The notes beneath the pieces were generated by a model, which was given only the letters and a program-made list of their open reading frames with translations, was not told where the DNA came from and did not search any database. The position numbers and the translations under genes were made by a program. DNA of 64,000 bases, taken from the NCBI GenBank assembly GCA_000018565.1, contig CP000875.1, positions 1,689,199-1,753,198 on the forward strand. Reading direction: 5' to 3'. This DNA comes from Herpetosiphon aurantiacus DSM 785. GTDB lineage: Bacteria > Chloroflexota > Chloroflexia > Chloroflexales > Herpetosiphonaceae. Shown piece by piece: positions 36,615 through 45,075 of this stretch. Every line of letters begins with the position of its first letter. Position 1 is the stretch's first letter.

Positions 36615-37925
36615 ATGAGACAGCTGCGAATCCTAGCTTTAATTGTTTGGCTAAGTTTGGTAACCCTACCAAGCTTGAGTTATGCTGCGACTGACGATGC
36701 TATGTGTGTGGCTTCGGTCAGTGGCATTATCAATCCAGCGGTTGCCGATTATCTGCAACGGAGCGTGATCCAAGCTGAACAGCAAGCATGTCAAGGTTTA
36801 GTGATTAAATTAAACACGCCTGGTGGGCTAACAACCTCAACTTGGCAAATTGGCGAGACTGTACTCAATGCCAAATTGCCAGTGATTGTCTATGTTACGC
36901 CCCAAGGTGCGAATGCTGGTTCGGCTGGAGTTTTTATTACCTATGCTGCCCATATTGCCGCAATGTCGCCCAATACCAACATTGGTGCGGCCCATCCAGT
37001 CGATGGGAGCGGCGTAGATATGGAAGGTGATCTGCGCGATAAAATTACCAACGATGCCGTTGCGCGAATCACCACTTGGGCCGAATCGAATGATCGGGAT
37101 GCTGAATGGGCTGAGCAAGCAGTGCGCCAAAGTGTTTCGATTGGTAGCAACGAGGCACTTGAACTCGGTGTGATTAATCTGATTGCCCAAGATGATGCTG
37201 ATTTATTGCGTCAGCTTGATGGCCGCGAAGTAACCTTGGCCAATGGTAATCAGGTGACGCTGCAAACCCAAACCAGTGCTTTCCAACCAATTGAAATGAC
37301 GTGGCTCGAACGGCTTTTGCACTTCTTGGGCGACCCCACGATTGCCACAATGTTGATTAGCCTCGGTAGCTTGGGCATTTATTTCGAGGCGGCCAACCCA
37401 GGTTTAGGCGTGGGTGGTTTCTTGGGCGTAATCGCGATTTGCTTGGGCTTGTATGGCCTCAGTGTACTGCCGCTCAACACGGTTGGGGTGGTGCTGCTGA
37501 TTCTGGCTTTTGTGCTATTTGGGATTGATATTTTTGCGACCGCACACGGAGCTTTGACGGTTGGTGGCCTAGCTTCATTTGTGATTGGTGCCTTGTTGCT
37601 GGTTGATCCAGCCGAAGCACCTGGGATTATCGTCTCACGCGCCTTGATTACAGGCCTTGGCCTTGGGCTGGCAAGCGTGATTGGGCTAAGCATTTGGATT
37701 ATTCGCCGCAGCAAGCGCGTTGGTCGTGGAGCCAGCGGCGATCGTTTGGTTGGCACAATTGCTAAAGTTCGTTCGTCAGTTGCGCCTGAAGGCACGGTAT
37801 TTGTTGAAGGAGCCTTGTGGCAAGCCCGTTCCGATGATGTATTGACCGTAGGCGATCAGGCTGAAATTGTTGGTTTAGATGGTTTAACCTTGATTGTGCG
37901 TCGAGTGGCGCATAGTGGGCGCTAA
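36615..37925 (+). CDS. nfeD: NfeD-family membrane-bound serine protease (ClpP class)
   Basis: A 436-residue protein with signal peptide (about 1-26), a ClpP/SppA-like protease domain (about 30-210) with LNTPGGL, nucleophile Ser103 in GANAGSAGVFI and general-base Lys143 in LRDKITNDAV, then four to five transmembrane helices (about 235-375) and a C-terminal OB-fold NfeD domain (VGTIAKVRSSVAPEGTVFVEG). This is the full-length NfeD1b type. Such proteins work with a partner stomatin/slipin, here encoded immediately downstream, in membrane protein quality control. ATG 36615 has AAGGGAGG; the longer frame to 36507 has none. Confidence 0.92.
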   Translation: MRQLRILALIVWLSLVTLPSLSYAATDDAMCVASVSGIINPAVADYLQRSVIQAEQQACQGLVIKLNTPGGLTTSTWQIGETVLNAKLPVIVYVTPQGANAGSAGVFITYAAHIAAMSPNTNIGAAHPVDGSGVDMEGDLRDKITNDAVARITTWAESNDRDAEWAEQAVRQSVSIGSNEALELGVINLIAQDDADLLRQLDGREVTLANGNQVTLQTQTSAFQPIEMTWLERLLHFLGDPTIATMLISLGSLGIYFEAANPGLGVGGFLGVIAICLGLYGLSVLPLNTVGVVLLILAFVLFGIDIFATAHGALTVGGLASFVIGALLLVDPAEAPGIIVSRALITGLGLGLASVIGLSIWIIRRSKRVGRGASGDRLVGTIAKVRSSVAPEGTVFVEGALWQARSDDVLTVGDQAEIVGLDGLTLIVRRVAHSGR

Positions 37926-37943
37926 TGCGCGGAGGTGATTACA

Positions 37944-38816
37944 ATGGGTGAGTTTGGCGGAATTGCCTTAATTTTCATTGCGGTGATCTTATTTTTCTTT
38001 TTGATCTCGGCAATCAAAATTATCCCAGAATATGAAAAAGGCGTGATTTTTCGCTTAGGACGGTTGGTTGGCGTGCGCGGGCCTGGCTTATTCTTTGTGA
38101 TTCCCATGCTTGAGCGTATGTTTCGGATCGACACCCGCGTGATTACGATGGACGTGCCAGCCCAAGAAGTTATTACCCGTGATAATGTGACCATTCGGGT
38201 GAATGCGGTGTTGTACTTCTTGGTGATTGATCCAGGCAAGGCGGTAGTGAATGTGATGGATTACATTCGCGCAACCATGCAAATTGCCCAAACGACCCTG
38301 CGTTCAGTTGTTGGTCAGTTTGAGCTTGATGAAATGCTTTCGCAACGTGAGCAAATCAACCATCGTTTGCAGCAAATTATCGACGAACAAACTGAGCCTT
38401 GGGGCATCAAAGTTAATATCGTTGAAATTAAAGACGTTGAATTGCCTCAATCAATGCAACGGGCGATGGCAAAACAAGCCGAAGCCGAGCGCGAAAAACG
38501 CGCCAAGATCATTCACGCCGACGGTGAATTCCAAGCTTCCAAGCGTTTGGCTGAAGCTGCCGATGTGATTTCACGCGAGCCAGTGACTTTGCAATTGCGC
38601 TATTTGCAAACCTTGACCGAAATCGCGGTCGAAAAGAATTCGACCTTGGTCTTCCCATTGCCAATTGACTTAATTCGCCCATTTATTGATCGGGCCTACA
38701 GTGGTGTTCAGAATGATCACTATTCTGAAGGTGGTAAAAAGCCAAACGAACCCCGCACGGCTGCTGAGCCACGCCGTGGCTTGTTCGACCCAATGACCGG
38801 TTTACCGCTCGAATAA
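37944..38816 (+). CDS. Slipin / SPFH-band 7 protein, NfeD partner
   Basis: A 290-residue protein with one N-terminal membrane helix ([18 protein letters not shown]) and a band 7 domain ([59 protein letters not shown]) followed by a coiled coil rich in Glu/Lys/Ala ([20 protein letters not shown]). This is the eukaryotic-stomatin-like slipin that oligomerises on the membrane and in other organisms is a substrate or regulator of the adjacent NfeD protease. A near-perfect GGAGGTGA box lies 5 bases before ATG 37944, 18 bases after nfeD stops. Confidence 0.93.
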   Translation: MGEFGGIALIFIAVILFFFLISAIKIIPEYEKGVIFRLGRLVGVRGPGLFFVIPMLERMFRIDTRVITMDVPAQEVITRDNVTIRVNAVLYFLVIDPGKAVVNVMDYIRATMQIAQTTLRSVVGQFELDEMLSQREQINHRLQQIIDEQTEPWGIKVNIVEIKDVELPQSMQRAMAKQAEAEREKRAKIIHADGEFQASKRLAEAADVISREPVTLQLRYLQTLTEIAVEKNSTLVFPLPIDLIRPFIDRAYSGVQNDHYSEGGKKPNEPRTAAEPRRGLFDPMTGLPLE

Positions 38817-38829
38817 ATTTGACATAGTG

Positions 38830-38872
38830 CAGAAAACCCTGATCCTAATTGCTTTAGGATCAGGGTTTTCTG
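38830..38872. terminator. Bidirectional terminator between slipin and LacI genes
   Basis: A perfect 19-bp stem starting CAGAAAACCCTGATCC with a 5-nt loop. It presents T-rich 3' arms on both strands and begins 13 bases after the slipin stop and just before the lacI-type stop. Confidence 0.9.
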
Positions 38873-38873
38873 T

Positions 38874-39962
38874 TTAAATTGCTGCGGTCGAATCGCGGAC
38901 TACCAACTCGACTGCCAGCCGTTGATAGCTGGTTGGGCTTTGGCCAGCCAGCAGTTCAATCAAGGCTTGGCCTGCTGATAAGCCTTTTTGGCGATGATCT
39001 TGGCGAATGGTGGTTAAGCTCGGCACGCTTTGACTGGCTTGAGGAATATCATCAAAGCCCACGATTGAAAGCTGTTGCGGAACCTGATAGCCCGCTTGTT
39101 GCGCTCCAGCGATTGCCCCCAACGCCAAACGATCGGTTAAACAGAGAATGGCAGTTGGACGTGGGTTGTGGGCGAGTAAAATTTGGATGGCTGCTGCACC
39201 ATCGGCTTCGTTGTTATCGTTGCAATCGTAAATTGGCACGCTGCGCCAATCGATGCCTGCTGCTTCAAGTGGCTGGCGATAGCCTTGCAAGCGTAATTGG
39301 GTGACGAAAAAGGTTGGTTTGCTCTGATCATGAACGTTTATTGGCGCACTCGATGGTCGTAGATTGGTTTCGACCAAGCGATCGGTGATAATTGCAAATT
39401 GGCGATGGCCGAGGCTTAATAGATGCTCGGTGGCCATACGTGCGCCAGCCTCATCATCAACGATAATCGACGGTACATCAGGGCGGGGCGGTTGGTCAAG
39501 CAGCACTGTCGGTAGCCGACGTTTCAGAGCAGCCTGAACCAAGGGATCAGTTTCCATCATCGAATAGACAATAAAGCCATCGACCAAGGCTTGTTGAACG
39601 GTGGTGGTGTCGTCGTCGCGACCTGGCACGAGTAATAAGCCGAGACCAGCCTGTTCGAGCGTGGTAGCAATCCCTTCAAGCACCATCAACACCGCCGGAT
39701 CGCGAAAGGCATAGGGCAGGCGCTCGGCAAACAGCACCCCGACCGCGCCAGCCCGTTGTTGGCGTAAACTGCGAGCAACTGGGTTTGGCCCAGGGTAACC
39801 AAGCTCGGTAGCGACTGCCAGCACTCGTTCACGCAGCTCTGCTGAAAGTTGGTCGGGTCGATTGTAGGCGTTAGAAACGGTCGAGACAGCGACCCCTAAA
39901 GCAGCGGCAACGGTGCTAATGGTGATCCGATGGGGCTTTGCGGGTTCGTGATCATGTGCCAC
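38874..39962 (-). CDS. LacI/GalR-family transcriptional regulator
   Basis: A 362-residue repressor. The helix-turn-helix is ISTVAAALGVAVSTVSNAYNRPDQLS with hinge NPVARSLRQQRAG, followed by a periplasmic-binding-protein-like effector domain (GVLFAERLPYAF, DGFIVYSMMETD, LCLTDRLALGAI, LSIVGFDDIPQA, LTTIRQDHRQKG). It is divergent from an MFS transporter gene, with a promoter and operator-like inverted repeat in the 98-base gap. The effector is likely a sugar or nucleoside imported by that transporter, which is inference. Confidence 0.9.
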   Translation of the reverse strand: MAHDHEPAKPHRITISTVAAALGVAVSTVSNAYNRPDQLSAELRERVLAVATELGYPGPNPVARSLRQQRAGAVGVLFAERLPYAFRDPAVLMVLEGIATTLEQAGLGLLLVPGRDDDTTTVQQALVDGFIVYSMMETDPLVQAALKRRLPTVLLDQPPRPDVPSIIVDDEAGARMATEHLLSLGHRQFAIITDRLVETNLRPSSAPINVHDQSKPTFFVTQLRLQGYRQPLEAAGIDWRSVPIYDCNDNNEADGAAAIQILLAHNPRPTAILCLTDRLALGAIAGAQQAGYQVPQQLSIVGFDDIPQASQSVPSLTTIRQDHRQKGLSAGQALIELLAGQSPTSYQRLAVELVVRDSTAAI

Positions 39963-39983
39963 AGATCTGCTCCTTTGGACTGA

Positions 39984-40041
39984 TTGTCAGCCTTTATTAT
40001 ACATGCTATACTTCTGAATCGTTACAGAAAAAACGTTTCAG
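39984..40041 (+). promoter_or_regulatory. Promoter with LacI-type operator for the MFS gene
   Basis: TTGTCA (39984-39989) and TATACT (40007-40012) are exactly 17 bases apart. Starting two bases after the -10 box, 40014-40041 contains inverted half-sites CTGAATCG and CGTTTCAG and the palindromic core AAACGTTT with central CG typical of LacI-family sites. The operator would cover the transcription start. Confidence 0.7.
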
Positions 40042-40060
40042 AAAGGTAATGGGTTGAATC

Positions 40061-41248
40061 GTGGCGCATTCTACACCTTCGCTTCGGCGGCATTCGACGC
40101 TTTTAGTTGGCTTGGCCTATGCAGCATTTATCAGTTTAGGGTTGCCCGATGGCCTAACTGGGGTTGCATGGCCATCGGTTCGCGCAGAGTTTGGTTTATC
40201 GCTTGATGCCTTGGGTGCGTTAGTTACGAGCGGCACGATTGGCTATTTGATTTCCAGTTTTAGCAGTGGGCGAGTATTGACCAAAATTGGCGTTGGTTGG
40301 CTGTTGGTCTTGAGTTGTCTGGCGACCGCTGTGAGTTTGCTGGGCTATGGTTATGCCCCAACTTGGATTTTTATGGCGAGTTTGGGTATTTTAGCAGGTT
40401 TGGGCGCAGGCGCGATTGATGCGGGCTTGAATACCTACGCTGCTGATAATTTCAACCCACGCACACTCAACTGGTTACATGCTTCGTTTGGCTTGGGCGC
40501 TGCTAGCGGCCCAGTCATTATGAGTAGCATTATTAGCGCCAATCAATCGTGGCGGGTTGGCTATGTGGTGGTCGGGATTGCACAACTATTACTAGCCAGT
40601 GCCTTTGCAATTACCCGCAAACAATGGCAAACCCAACATTCTGAGGCTGCTGTGGAACCGGTTGCAAGCGCCACAATGCTGCAAACCTTGGGTTTACCAG
40701 CGACATGGCTGAGCATTCTGCTGTTTTTCCTGTACACGGGCTTGGAATTTTGTGCAGGCCAATGGTTGTATACCCTACTCACAACCTCGCGTGGTATGCC
40801 GCCAGGCATTGCTGGGGTTTGGGTGAGTGTCTATTGGGGCAGCTTGACGGTTGGGCGGTTGCTTTCGGGCGTGATCGTTGGTCGGATCAGTGTTTTGAGT
40901 TTGTTACGTTTGAGCATGCTGGCGGCGATTATCGGCGTGGTGTTATTCTGGTTGAATGTTGCTCCTTGGCTGACCTTGATTGGGATTGCCTTGCTAGGTT
41001 TGGCACTAGCCCCAATGTTCCCTTCGTTTATTGCCTTAACGCCAGCTCGCATGGGGCCAAGCCACTCGGCTAATACGATTGGTTTTCAAATTGCTGCGGC
41101 AACCTTGGGCGGCGCTTCGATTACCAGTAGCTTTGGTTTATTGGCCGATGGCTTGGGCCTCGAAATGCTGGGAACTTATCTGTTTGTGGTGGCTTTGGCG
41201 ATGGCCTTGATTTTTGAGGGCTTGAATCGACTTAAACCAGCAGAATAA
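40061..41248 (+). CDS. MFS transporter, probably sugar-related
   Basis: A 395-residue 12-helix major facilitator. Helix 1 carries AAFISLGLPDGLTGVAWPSV and the following helices GALVTSGTIGYLISSFSSGRVLTKIGVG (motif A region), GLGAGAIDAGLNTYAADNF and HASFGLGAASGP, a pattern seen in FucP-like and related sugar or peptidoglycan-fragment transporters. It begins with GTG at 40061, only moderately supported by AAAGG 13 bases upstream. Control by the divergent LacI-type regulator is strongly suggested by the operator over its promoter. Confidence 0.85.
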   Translation: MAHSTPSLRRHSTLLVGLAYAAFISLGLPDGLTGVAWPSVRAEFGLSLDALGALVTSGTIGYLISSFSSGRVLTKIGVGWLLVLSCLATAVSLLGYGYAPTWIFMASLGILAGLGAGAIDAGLNTYAADNFNPRTLNWLHASFGLGAASGPVIMSSIISANQSWRVGYVVVGIAQLLLASAFAITRKQWQTQHSEAAVEPVASATMLQTLGLPATWLSILLFFLYTGLEFCAGQWLYTLLTTSRGMPPGIAGVWVSVYWGSLTVGRLLSGVIVGRISVLSLLRLSMLAAIIGVVLFWLNVAPWLTLIGIALLGLALAPMFPSFIALTPARMGPSHSANTIGFQIAAATLGGASITSSFGLLADGLGLEMLGTYLFVVALAMALIFEGLNRLKPAE

Positions 41249-41264
41249 ACCTTTGTTGTTTTTC

Positions 41265-41296
41265 AATCACCAAGTATCAGCTGCTGCTTGGTGATT
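41265..41296 (+). terminator. Terminator after MFS gene
   Basis: A perfect 10-bp stem (AATCACCAAG with CTTGGTGATT), 12-nt loop, followed by TTGTTGG. Confidence 0.7.
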
Positions 41297-41405
41297 TTGT
41301 TGGCCGCCAAATGCACCTTAATCTGTATCGAATGATGCATTGCGGCAAGCCTTCAGCCTGCTAGAATGAGCCTATCTCGCTTGATTGCTGCGCTGGAGGT
41401 TTGCC

Positions 41406-42185
41406 ATGATTACTGCTCAACGCCCAAGTTTTAGCCGCTTTTTGTTGATGAGCAGCCTGCTAACAGGTTTGTTGATTGTGCTCTTTGCTATGACTCGCTG
41501 GTTTGATATTCCGGCTGGCGACGTGACCGATTGGTTGGTGGGCATTGTTAGCGTTTGGTGGCTCTTGGCAATTACGGTCATTCCTTGGAATATCTATTTT
41601 GATGCTCGCACGGTGATGGCCGATGCTGAAATTTCGCAGCAACGCGGTATTGTCGTTCAAGCCAGCCAACAGCACTATGCCAAGTCGATTGCCAAAAAAT
41701 CATTAGTTGGGGCAGTGTTGTTGCATCTGGTTTCGGCGGTGGCCTTATATGGCGTTGCCGCCAGCGATATTAGCAGCGTTGGCTATATTGCAGCTGGCGC
41801 TGCGATTTTGCTAACTGGGTTGCGGCCAGCCTTACGAGGCTATGAATATGTGGCCCAACGGCTAGCCACGATTCATGAGGAAGTGCGTTTTCCCCGCGAT
41901 GATATTATGTTGCTCAAAGATAAAGTAGCAACACTCGAATACAAAATTGAGCAATTGAACCTTGAAGAAGCCGATTCATGGGCCAGCGAGCAGGTCAAAC
42001 AGGCTGAACGTTTAGAGCGCCGCATCGAGCAATTAAACGTCGAATTGCAAAGCTTGAGCACCAATAACGAGGTAGCACATCGCCAAATTAGCCGCGAAAT
42101 TGAACATGCTGTCGCCCAAATCTCGACCGATGGCCAATTTTTGGAGCATGCCCGCGAGCTAATTCGTTTCTTCAAGCAGGCCTAA
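41406..42185 (+). CDS. Four-helix membrane protein with C-terminal coiled coil
   Basis: A 259-residue protein. Hydrophobic helices lie at about 12-30, 44-62, 98-118 and 122-140, with a cytoplasmic loop between helices 2 and 3 containing YFDARTVMADAEISQQRG. The C-terminal 95 residues are a long coiled coil (LLKDKVATLEYKIEQLN, ERLERRIEQLNVELQSL). No family recognised; the form suggests a membrane scaffold or mechanosensing protein but this is speculation. ATG 41406 follows TGGAGG. Single-gene transcript ending at a strong terminator. Confidence 0.75.
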   Translation: MITAQRPSFSRFLLMSSLLTGLLIVLFAMTRWFDIPAGDVTDWLVGIVSVWWLLAITVIPWNIYFDARTVMADAEISQQRGIVVQASQQHYAKSIAKKSLVGAVLLHLVSAVALYGVAASDISSVGYIAAGAAILLTGLRPALRGYEYVAQRLATIHEEVRFPRDDIMLLKDKVATLEYKIEQLNLEEADSWASEQVKQAERLERRIEQLNVELQSLSTNNEVAHRQISREIEHAVAQISTDGQFLEHARELIRFFKQA

Positions 42186-42191
42186 AATATT

Positions 42192-42224
42192 GGCGAGCGA
42201 TCCAACATGCTTGGATCGCTCGCC
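42192..42224. terminator. Terminator between convergent genes
   Basis: A perfect 14-bp stem (GGCGAGCGATCCAA and its complement), 5-nt loop and T-run on the plus strand. Confidence 0.92.
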
Positions 42225-42231
42225 TTTTTAA

Positions 42232-42984
42232 TTAATTGCTGCTATTGGCTGGCAATTTAGCATCGACCGCTGCCATCAAGGTTTTGGCAAAGTCGGTTTC
42301 GAAGTTAACTTGTTGACCATCGACAAATACCGTGGGCGTTTGTTGTAGTTGACGTTCTAGTGCTGCATCGTAAGCAGTGTTGATCACATCAGTATAGGTT
42401 CCGGCATCGACGCAACTTTCAATTTTTTGGCGGTCAGCGCCTGCTTGTTCGACGGCGGCCATAATTTGAGTTTTTGGCCCAAGGCTTTGCGCCCATTGAG
42501 TTTGGCTATCGAACAAGGCGTTGTGAATTGGCCAAAATAGATTTTGATCGCCAGCACAGCGGGCGATTTCAGCGGTTAGTTGGGCCGATTTGTGGATTGT
42601 TTTCAGCGGAAACTCACGGAAGATCACTTGAGCTTTGCCAGTTTCGACATACAACCCATCGAAATCGGCTTGAGCTAATTCGAGTTCCAGCGTGCGGCAG
42701 GCTGGGCATTCATAATCGGCGTAAATTTCGACTTTGACTGGGGCATCGGACTGGCCTTTGTACCAATAGTTATCAGCAGTTTTGCCAACGGGCGCGTTTA
42801 AACCAGCTTGGTTGGGCATTGGCCCAGTATTGCTGACGCTGGCGGGCTTGCTCAGCGATTGAACGAGCACAAAGCCAATTCCAAGAATGCCAATGACCCC
42901 AAGGGCGAGATAAAACATTTTGAACGAACGGGCTGGCTGGTTGCGGCGGTGGCCTTTGGCTGAACGGGTTGAGTTACTCATCAT
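42232..42984 (-). CDS. DsbA-like thiol oxidoreductase, membrane anchored
   Basis: About 250 residues with an N-terminal basic segment, one transmembrane anchor (MFYLALGVIGILGIGFVLV) and an extracytoplasmic thioredoxin fold of the DsbA/BdbD type. The active site is CPAC in IYADYECPACRTLE, a helical insertion contains a second cysteine pair (ARCAGDQ, ESCVDAG), and the cis-proline loop is QQTPTVFVDG. It likely forms or isomerises disulfides in exported proteins. Start: GAGGATGTGC precedes adjacent ATGs at 42984 and 42981; the ATG at 42990 is too close to the box. A cysteine-rich secreted protein gene lies upstream on the same strand. Confidence 0.87.
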   Translation of the reverse strand: MMSNSTRSAKGHRRNQPARSFKMFYLALGVIGILGIGFVLVQSLSKPASVSNTGPMPNQAGLNAPVGKTADNYWYKGQSDAPVKVEIYADYECPACRTLELELAQADFDGLYVETGKAQVIFREFPLKTIHKSAQLTAEIARCAGDQNLFWPIHNALFDSQTQWAQSLGPKTQIMAAVEQAGADRQKIESCVDAGTYTDVINTAYDAALERQLQQTPTVFVDGQQVNFETDFAKTLMAAVDAKLPANSSN

Positions 42985-43045
42985 GCACATCCTCGAAAAA
43001 GCTGTAGATCTACAGCATCAACAAAATCTGAATCGAACGATGGAC

Positions 43046-43435
43046 TCAGCTTGTTGGACGAGGAGGCGGTGCGGTGGGCAGCACAATATACGAGCAAGCC
43101 TGTTGCAGCGGAATCAGCCATTGCTGGCGTTGGCTGGCTAGGTTGCGGCTAAAGGAGGGCAGAATTAACACCATTGGAAACCAAGCGACCAACTGCACAA
43201 CGGTGTTGGCAGGACTACTTGGCTCAACCGCATAGCTTGGGATCACCGAGTGTTCAGTGGTACATTCTAAGACGATTGGTTGTTCAATGACTGGAGTTTT
43301 AAGCTGTGCTTGGGCTTCGCAATTAACCACACAGCCGACTGGGCAGCCCACGCCAAGATGCAGCACCATCGCCCAACAGAGCAATTGCTGCCATAAAATG
43401 CCCAGTACACTGGTTATTTGGCGCAACTTAACCAC
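43046..43435 (-). CDS. Small secreted/membrane protein with cysteine cluster
   Basis: About 129 residues beginning at a GTG (43435) with AGGG seven bases upstream. A hydrophobic N-terminal helix (ITSVLGILWQQLLCWAMVL) is followed by a cluster CPVGCVVNCEAQAQ and, at about residue 85-98, a second hydrophobic stretch (NTVVQLVAWFPMVLILP). The cluster could bind metal or form disulfides. It ends 61 bases before the DsbA-like gene on the same strand, so the latter may act on it. No family recognised. Confidence 0.5.
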   Translation of the reverse strand: MVKLRQITSVLGILWQQLLCWAMVLHLGVGCPVGCVVNCEAQAQLKTPVIEQPIVLECTTEHSVIPSYAVEPSSPANTVVQLVAWFPMVLILPSFSRNLASQRQQWLIPLQQACSYIVLPTAPPPRPTS

Positions 43436-43544
43436 AAGCAAACCCTAAAATCGATCAACTTACGCCGATCATACCATAGTTTGAGAATGAAAGATCAGGT
43501 TAAGCGCTGATTTTTAAGGCGATTAATTGAACGTTTAATCCCCA

Positions 43545-43931
43545 TTAATCAAGCGTTTCATAATAACTAATTTTGCGTTTAACCGCCTCAAGATGTTGTT
43601 GCACCTCGGTTAGTTGCTGCTCAACCCGTAGTCGATGTGCTTTTAACAAGTTCAAACGATCGCGCACGGTATGGTCGCCTTGATGCAGCAATTCGGTGTA
43701 ACGCCGAATATCACGAATTGGCATGCCCGTGGCTCGTAGGCATTTGATGAAATGAATCCAATTGATATGGCGTTGGGTATAGGAGCGATAGCCATTTTGC
43801 TGATTACGATCAACCAAATCGTGCAGCAAGCCTGCACGTTCGTAATATCGCAAGGTGTGGGCACTGAGGCCAGTAATTTCGGCCATCTGTTGGATGGTTA
43901 AGCTTTGTTCAACGACCTGTTGCATCACCAT
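43545..43931 (-). CDS. MerR-family transcriptional regulator
   Basis: A 128-residue regulator with the MerR winged helix (LTIQQMAEITGLSAHTLRYYERAGLL, then RNQQNGYRSYTQRHINWIHFIKCLRATGMPI) and a C-terminal antiparallel coiled coil (EQQLTEVQQHLEAVKRKISYYE). No cysteine suitable for metal sensing stands at the usual positions, so it resembles the AdhR/NmlR/YyaN subgroup that senses electrophiles or other stress. ATG 43931 has GGAG eight bases upstream. The gene has its own MerR-type promoter, indicating autoregulation. Confidence 0.88.
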   Translation of the reverse strand: MVMQQVVEQSLTIQQMAEITGLSAHTLRYYERAGLLHDLVDRNQQNGYRSYTQRHINWIHFIKCLRATGMPIRDIRRYTELLHQGDHTVRDRLNLLKAHRLRVEQQLTEVQQHLEAVKRKISYYETLD

Positions 43932-43971
43932 ACATTCAACTCCTGCACAAATATCAACATCTACTGATTGT

Positions 43972-44002
43972 ATGATATAGCTTAGAGTATGCTCTAAAGC
44001 AA
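43972..44002 (-). promoter_or_regulatory. MerR-type promoter with 19-bp spacer and operator
   Basis: On the minus strand TTGCTT (43997-44002) and TATCAT (43972-43977) are separated by 19 bases rather than 17, the hallmark of MerR-activated promoters. The spacer contains the dyad CTTAGAG-TATG-CTCTAAAG (43981-43999), like AdhR/NmlR operators. It points towards the merR gene itself. Confidence 0.75.
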
Positions 44003-44032
44003 GTGGCAATTGATTATGTTTATGTACAAGTC

Positions 44033-44524
44033 CTAATCGACCCACTGGGCCAAACATTTTTGCTCCTGCCAAAACTGCTCAAGCGTGGTGTCGGGGTCGT
44101 TGATCACCTGAATGTGCAATGGGCTAAGCCGAATGCTCAGGGGATGGCTAGCTTGGCCTTGCCATGAACCAATTGCTAAGCGCTCGTGGCCTTGGAACTG
44201 CAAGTTTTGACGTTTGAGATAGGCCAGAATTGCTGGCACTTGCAGATCGACATTATTGGTTGCTTGGGCGTGTGGGTTGTAAATCGTTTTGGCGAGTGCC
44301 AGTAGTTCAGCCAAGTCAGCGGGATTTTGCTCAAAATGAGCGGCATAACTAGCATTATAAATCGATTCGATGGCATGTTCTTGAAGCACAAATTCGCCAG
44401 CAATCTGGTAGCCAATTGCCCACTGATCGACTCCATAGCGTTGATCCCAACGGCGTTGGCGCTGCTGACGTTGTTGCGGTGTGCCCGCTCGTCCGATCCT
44501 CCGTTCAACAATCTGCCATGGCAT
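44033..44524 (-). CDS. Hypothetical protein
   Basis: A 163-residue soluble protein. The first 45 residues are basic and glutamine/arginine-rich (RRIGRAGTPQQRQQRQRRWD), followed by DQWAIGYQIAGEFVLQEHAI and a helical/mixed domain (PADLAELLALAKTIYNPHA, DLQVPAILAYLKRQN). No family recognised. The ATG at 44524 has AAGGA ten bases upstream. It stops 31 bases before the MerR promoter on the same strand and may be read through into merR. Confidence 0.6.
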   Translation of the reverse strand: MPWQIVERRIGRAGTPQQRQQRQRRWDQRYGVDQWAIGYQIAGEFVLQEHAIESIYNASYAAHFEQNPADLAELLALAKTIYNPHAQATNNVDLQVPAILAYLKRQNLQFQGHERLAIGSWQGQASHPLSIRLSPLHIQVINDPDTTLEQFWQEQKCLAQWVD

Positions 44525-44759
44525 AGGTTTGTATCCTTGAACTATGAAGCTGCTTTGCTTGGCTCGATTGTAGGGTTGGTGGGCCAATTTGGCTTCGTTC
44601 GCAGGGCCGATTAAGCTTAAATAACCGCATTTAACAAAATAATTGCTGTACGCTGTATAAACATGTTATGAATTAATCATAAAAATATTGCCGCTAGATA
44701 AATCTGACAGATTTCATTTAGGATATTACTTCTATACCATGCTTGGATAAAAAACCACC
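44525..44759. other. Intergenic region without recognisable gene
   Basis: A-T-rich spacer upstream of both the hypothetical gene on the minus strand and the promoter at 44760. Nothing else could be supported here. Confidence 0.5.
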
Positions 44760-44788
44760 TTGCAGGAAAAGTTAAAAATTGGTATAAT
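44760..44788 (+). promoter_or_regulatory. Strong sigma70-type promoter with long leader
   Basis: TTGCAG (44760-44765) and TATAAT (44783-44788) are exactly 17 bases apart. The next coding start on this strand is at 45076, leaving a leader of about 280 bases (from about 44795). The leader contains a small stem TACGC/GCGTA near 44940-44955 and three GCCAAT repeats, but no recognised riboswitch. A 71-codon open frame on the opposite strand (44837-45049) has no ribosome binding site and is not called. Confidence 0.75.
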
Positions 44789-45075
44789 TCGCCACGCGAT
44801 CATAGCCTACATCCCAGCTTCTGAATTAAGAGCATACTAGGGCAGAGAGAACAGCCATCCACGCCGATAACTGCTTTCAAGCGCCAATACTTGCCAATTG
44901 TGCCAGTAGCTGGCCTGCCAATGCTTACGATAGCCGATCATACGCAGAGCGGCGTAGCTAGTACAAGATTGTTGGGCTAAGGGTTCCACGCTGAATCTCC
45001 CATGCACAATATTTAAGGTGAGCAAGCCAACAGTTGGGATGTTGCTCATCGTAGCGCGAAATTGTAGGAGGAAGC

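Noticed and set aside
44837-45049. Small W-rich protein on the minus strand
   Set aside because: No ribosome binding site and no recognisable family; the region more likely is the leader of the MFS gene.
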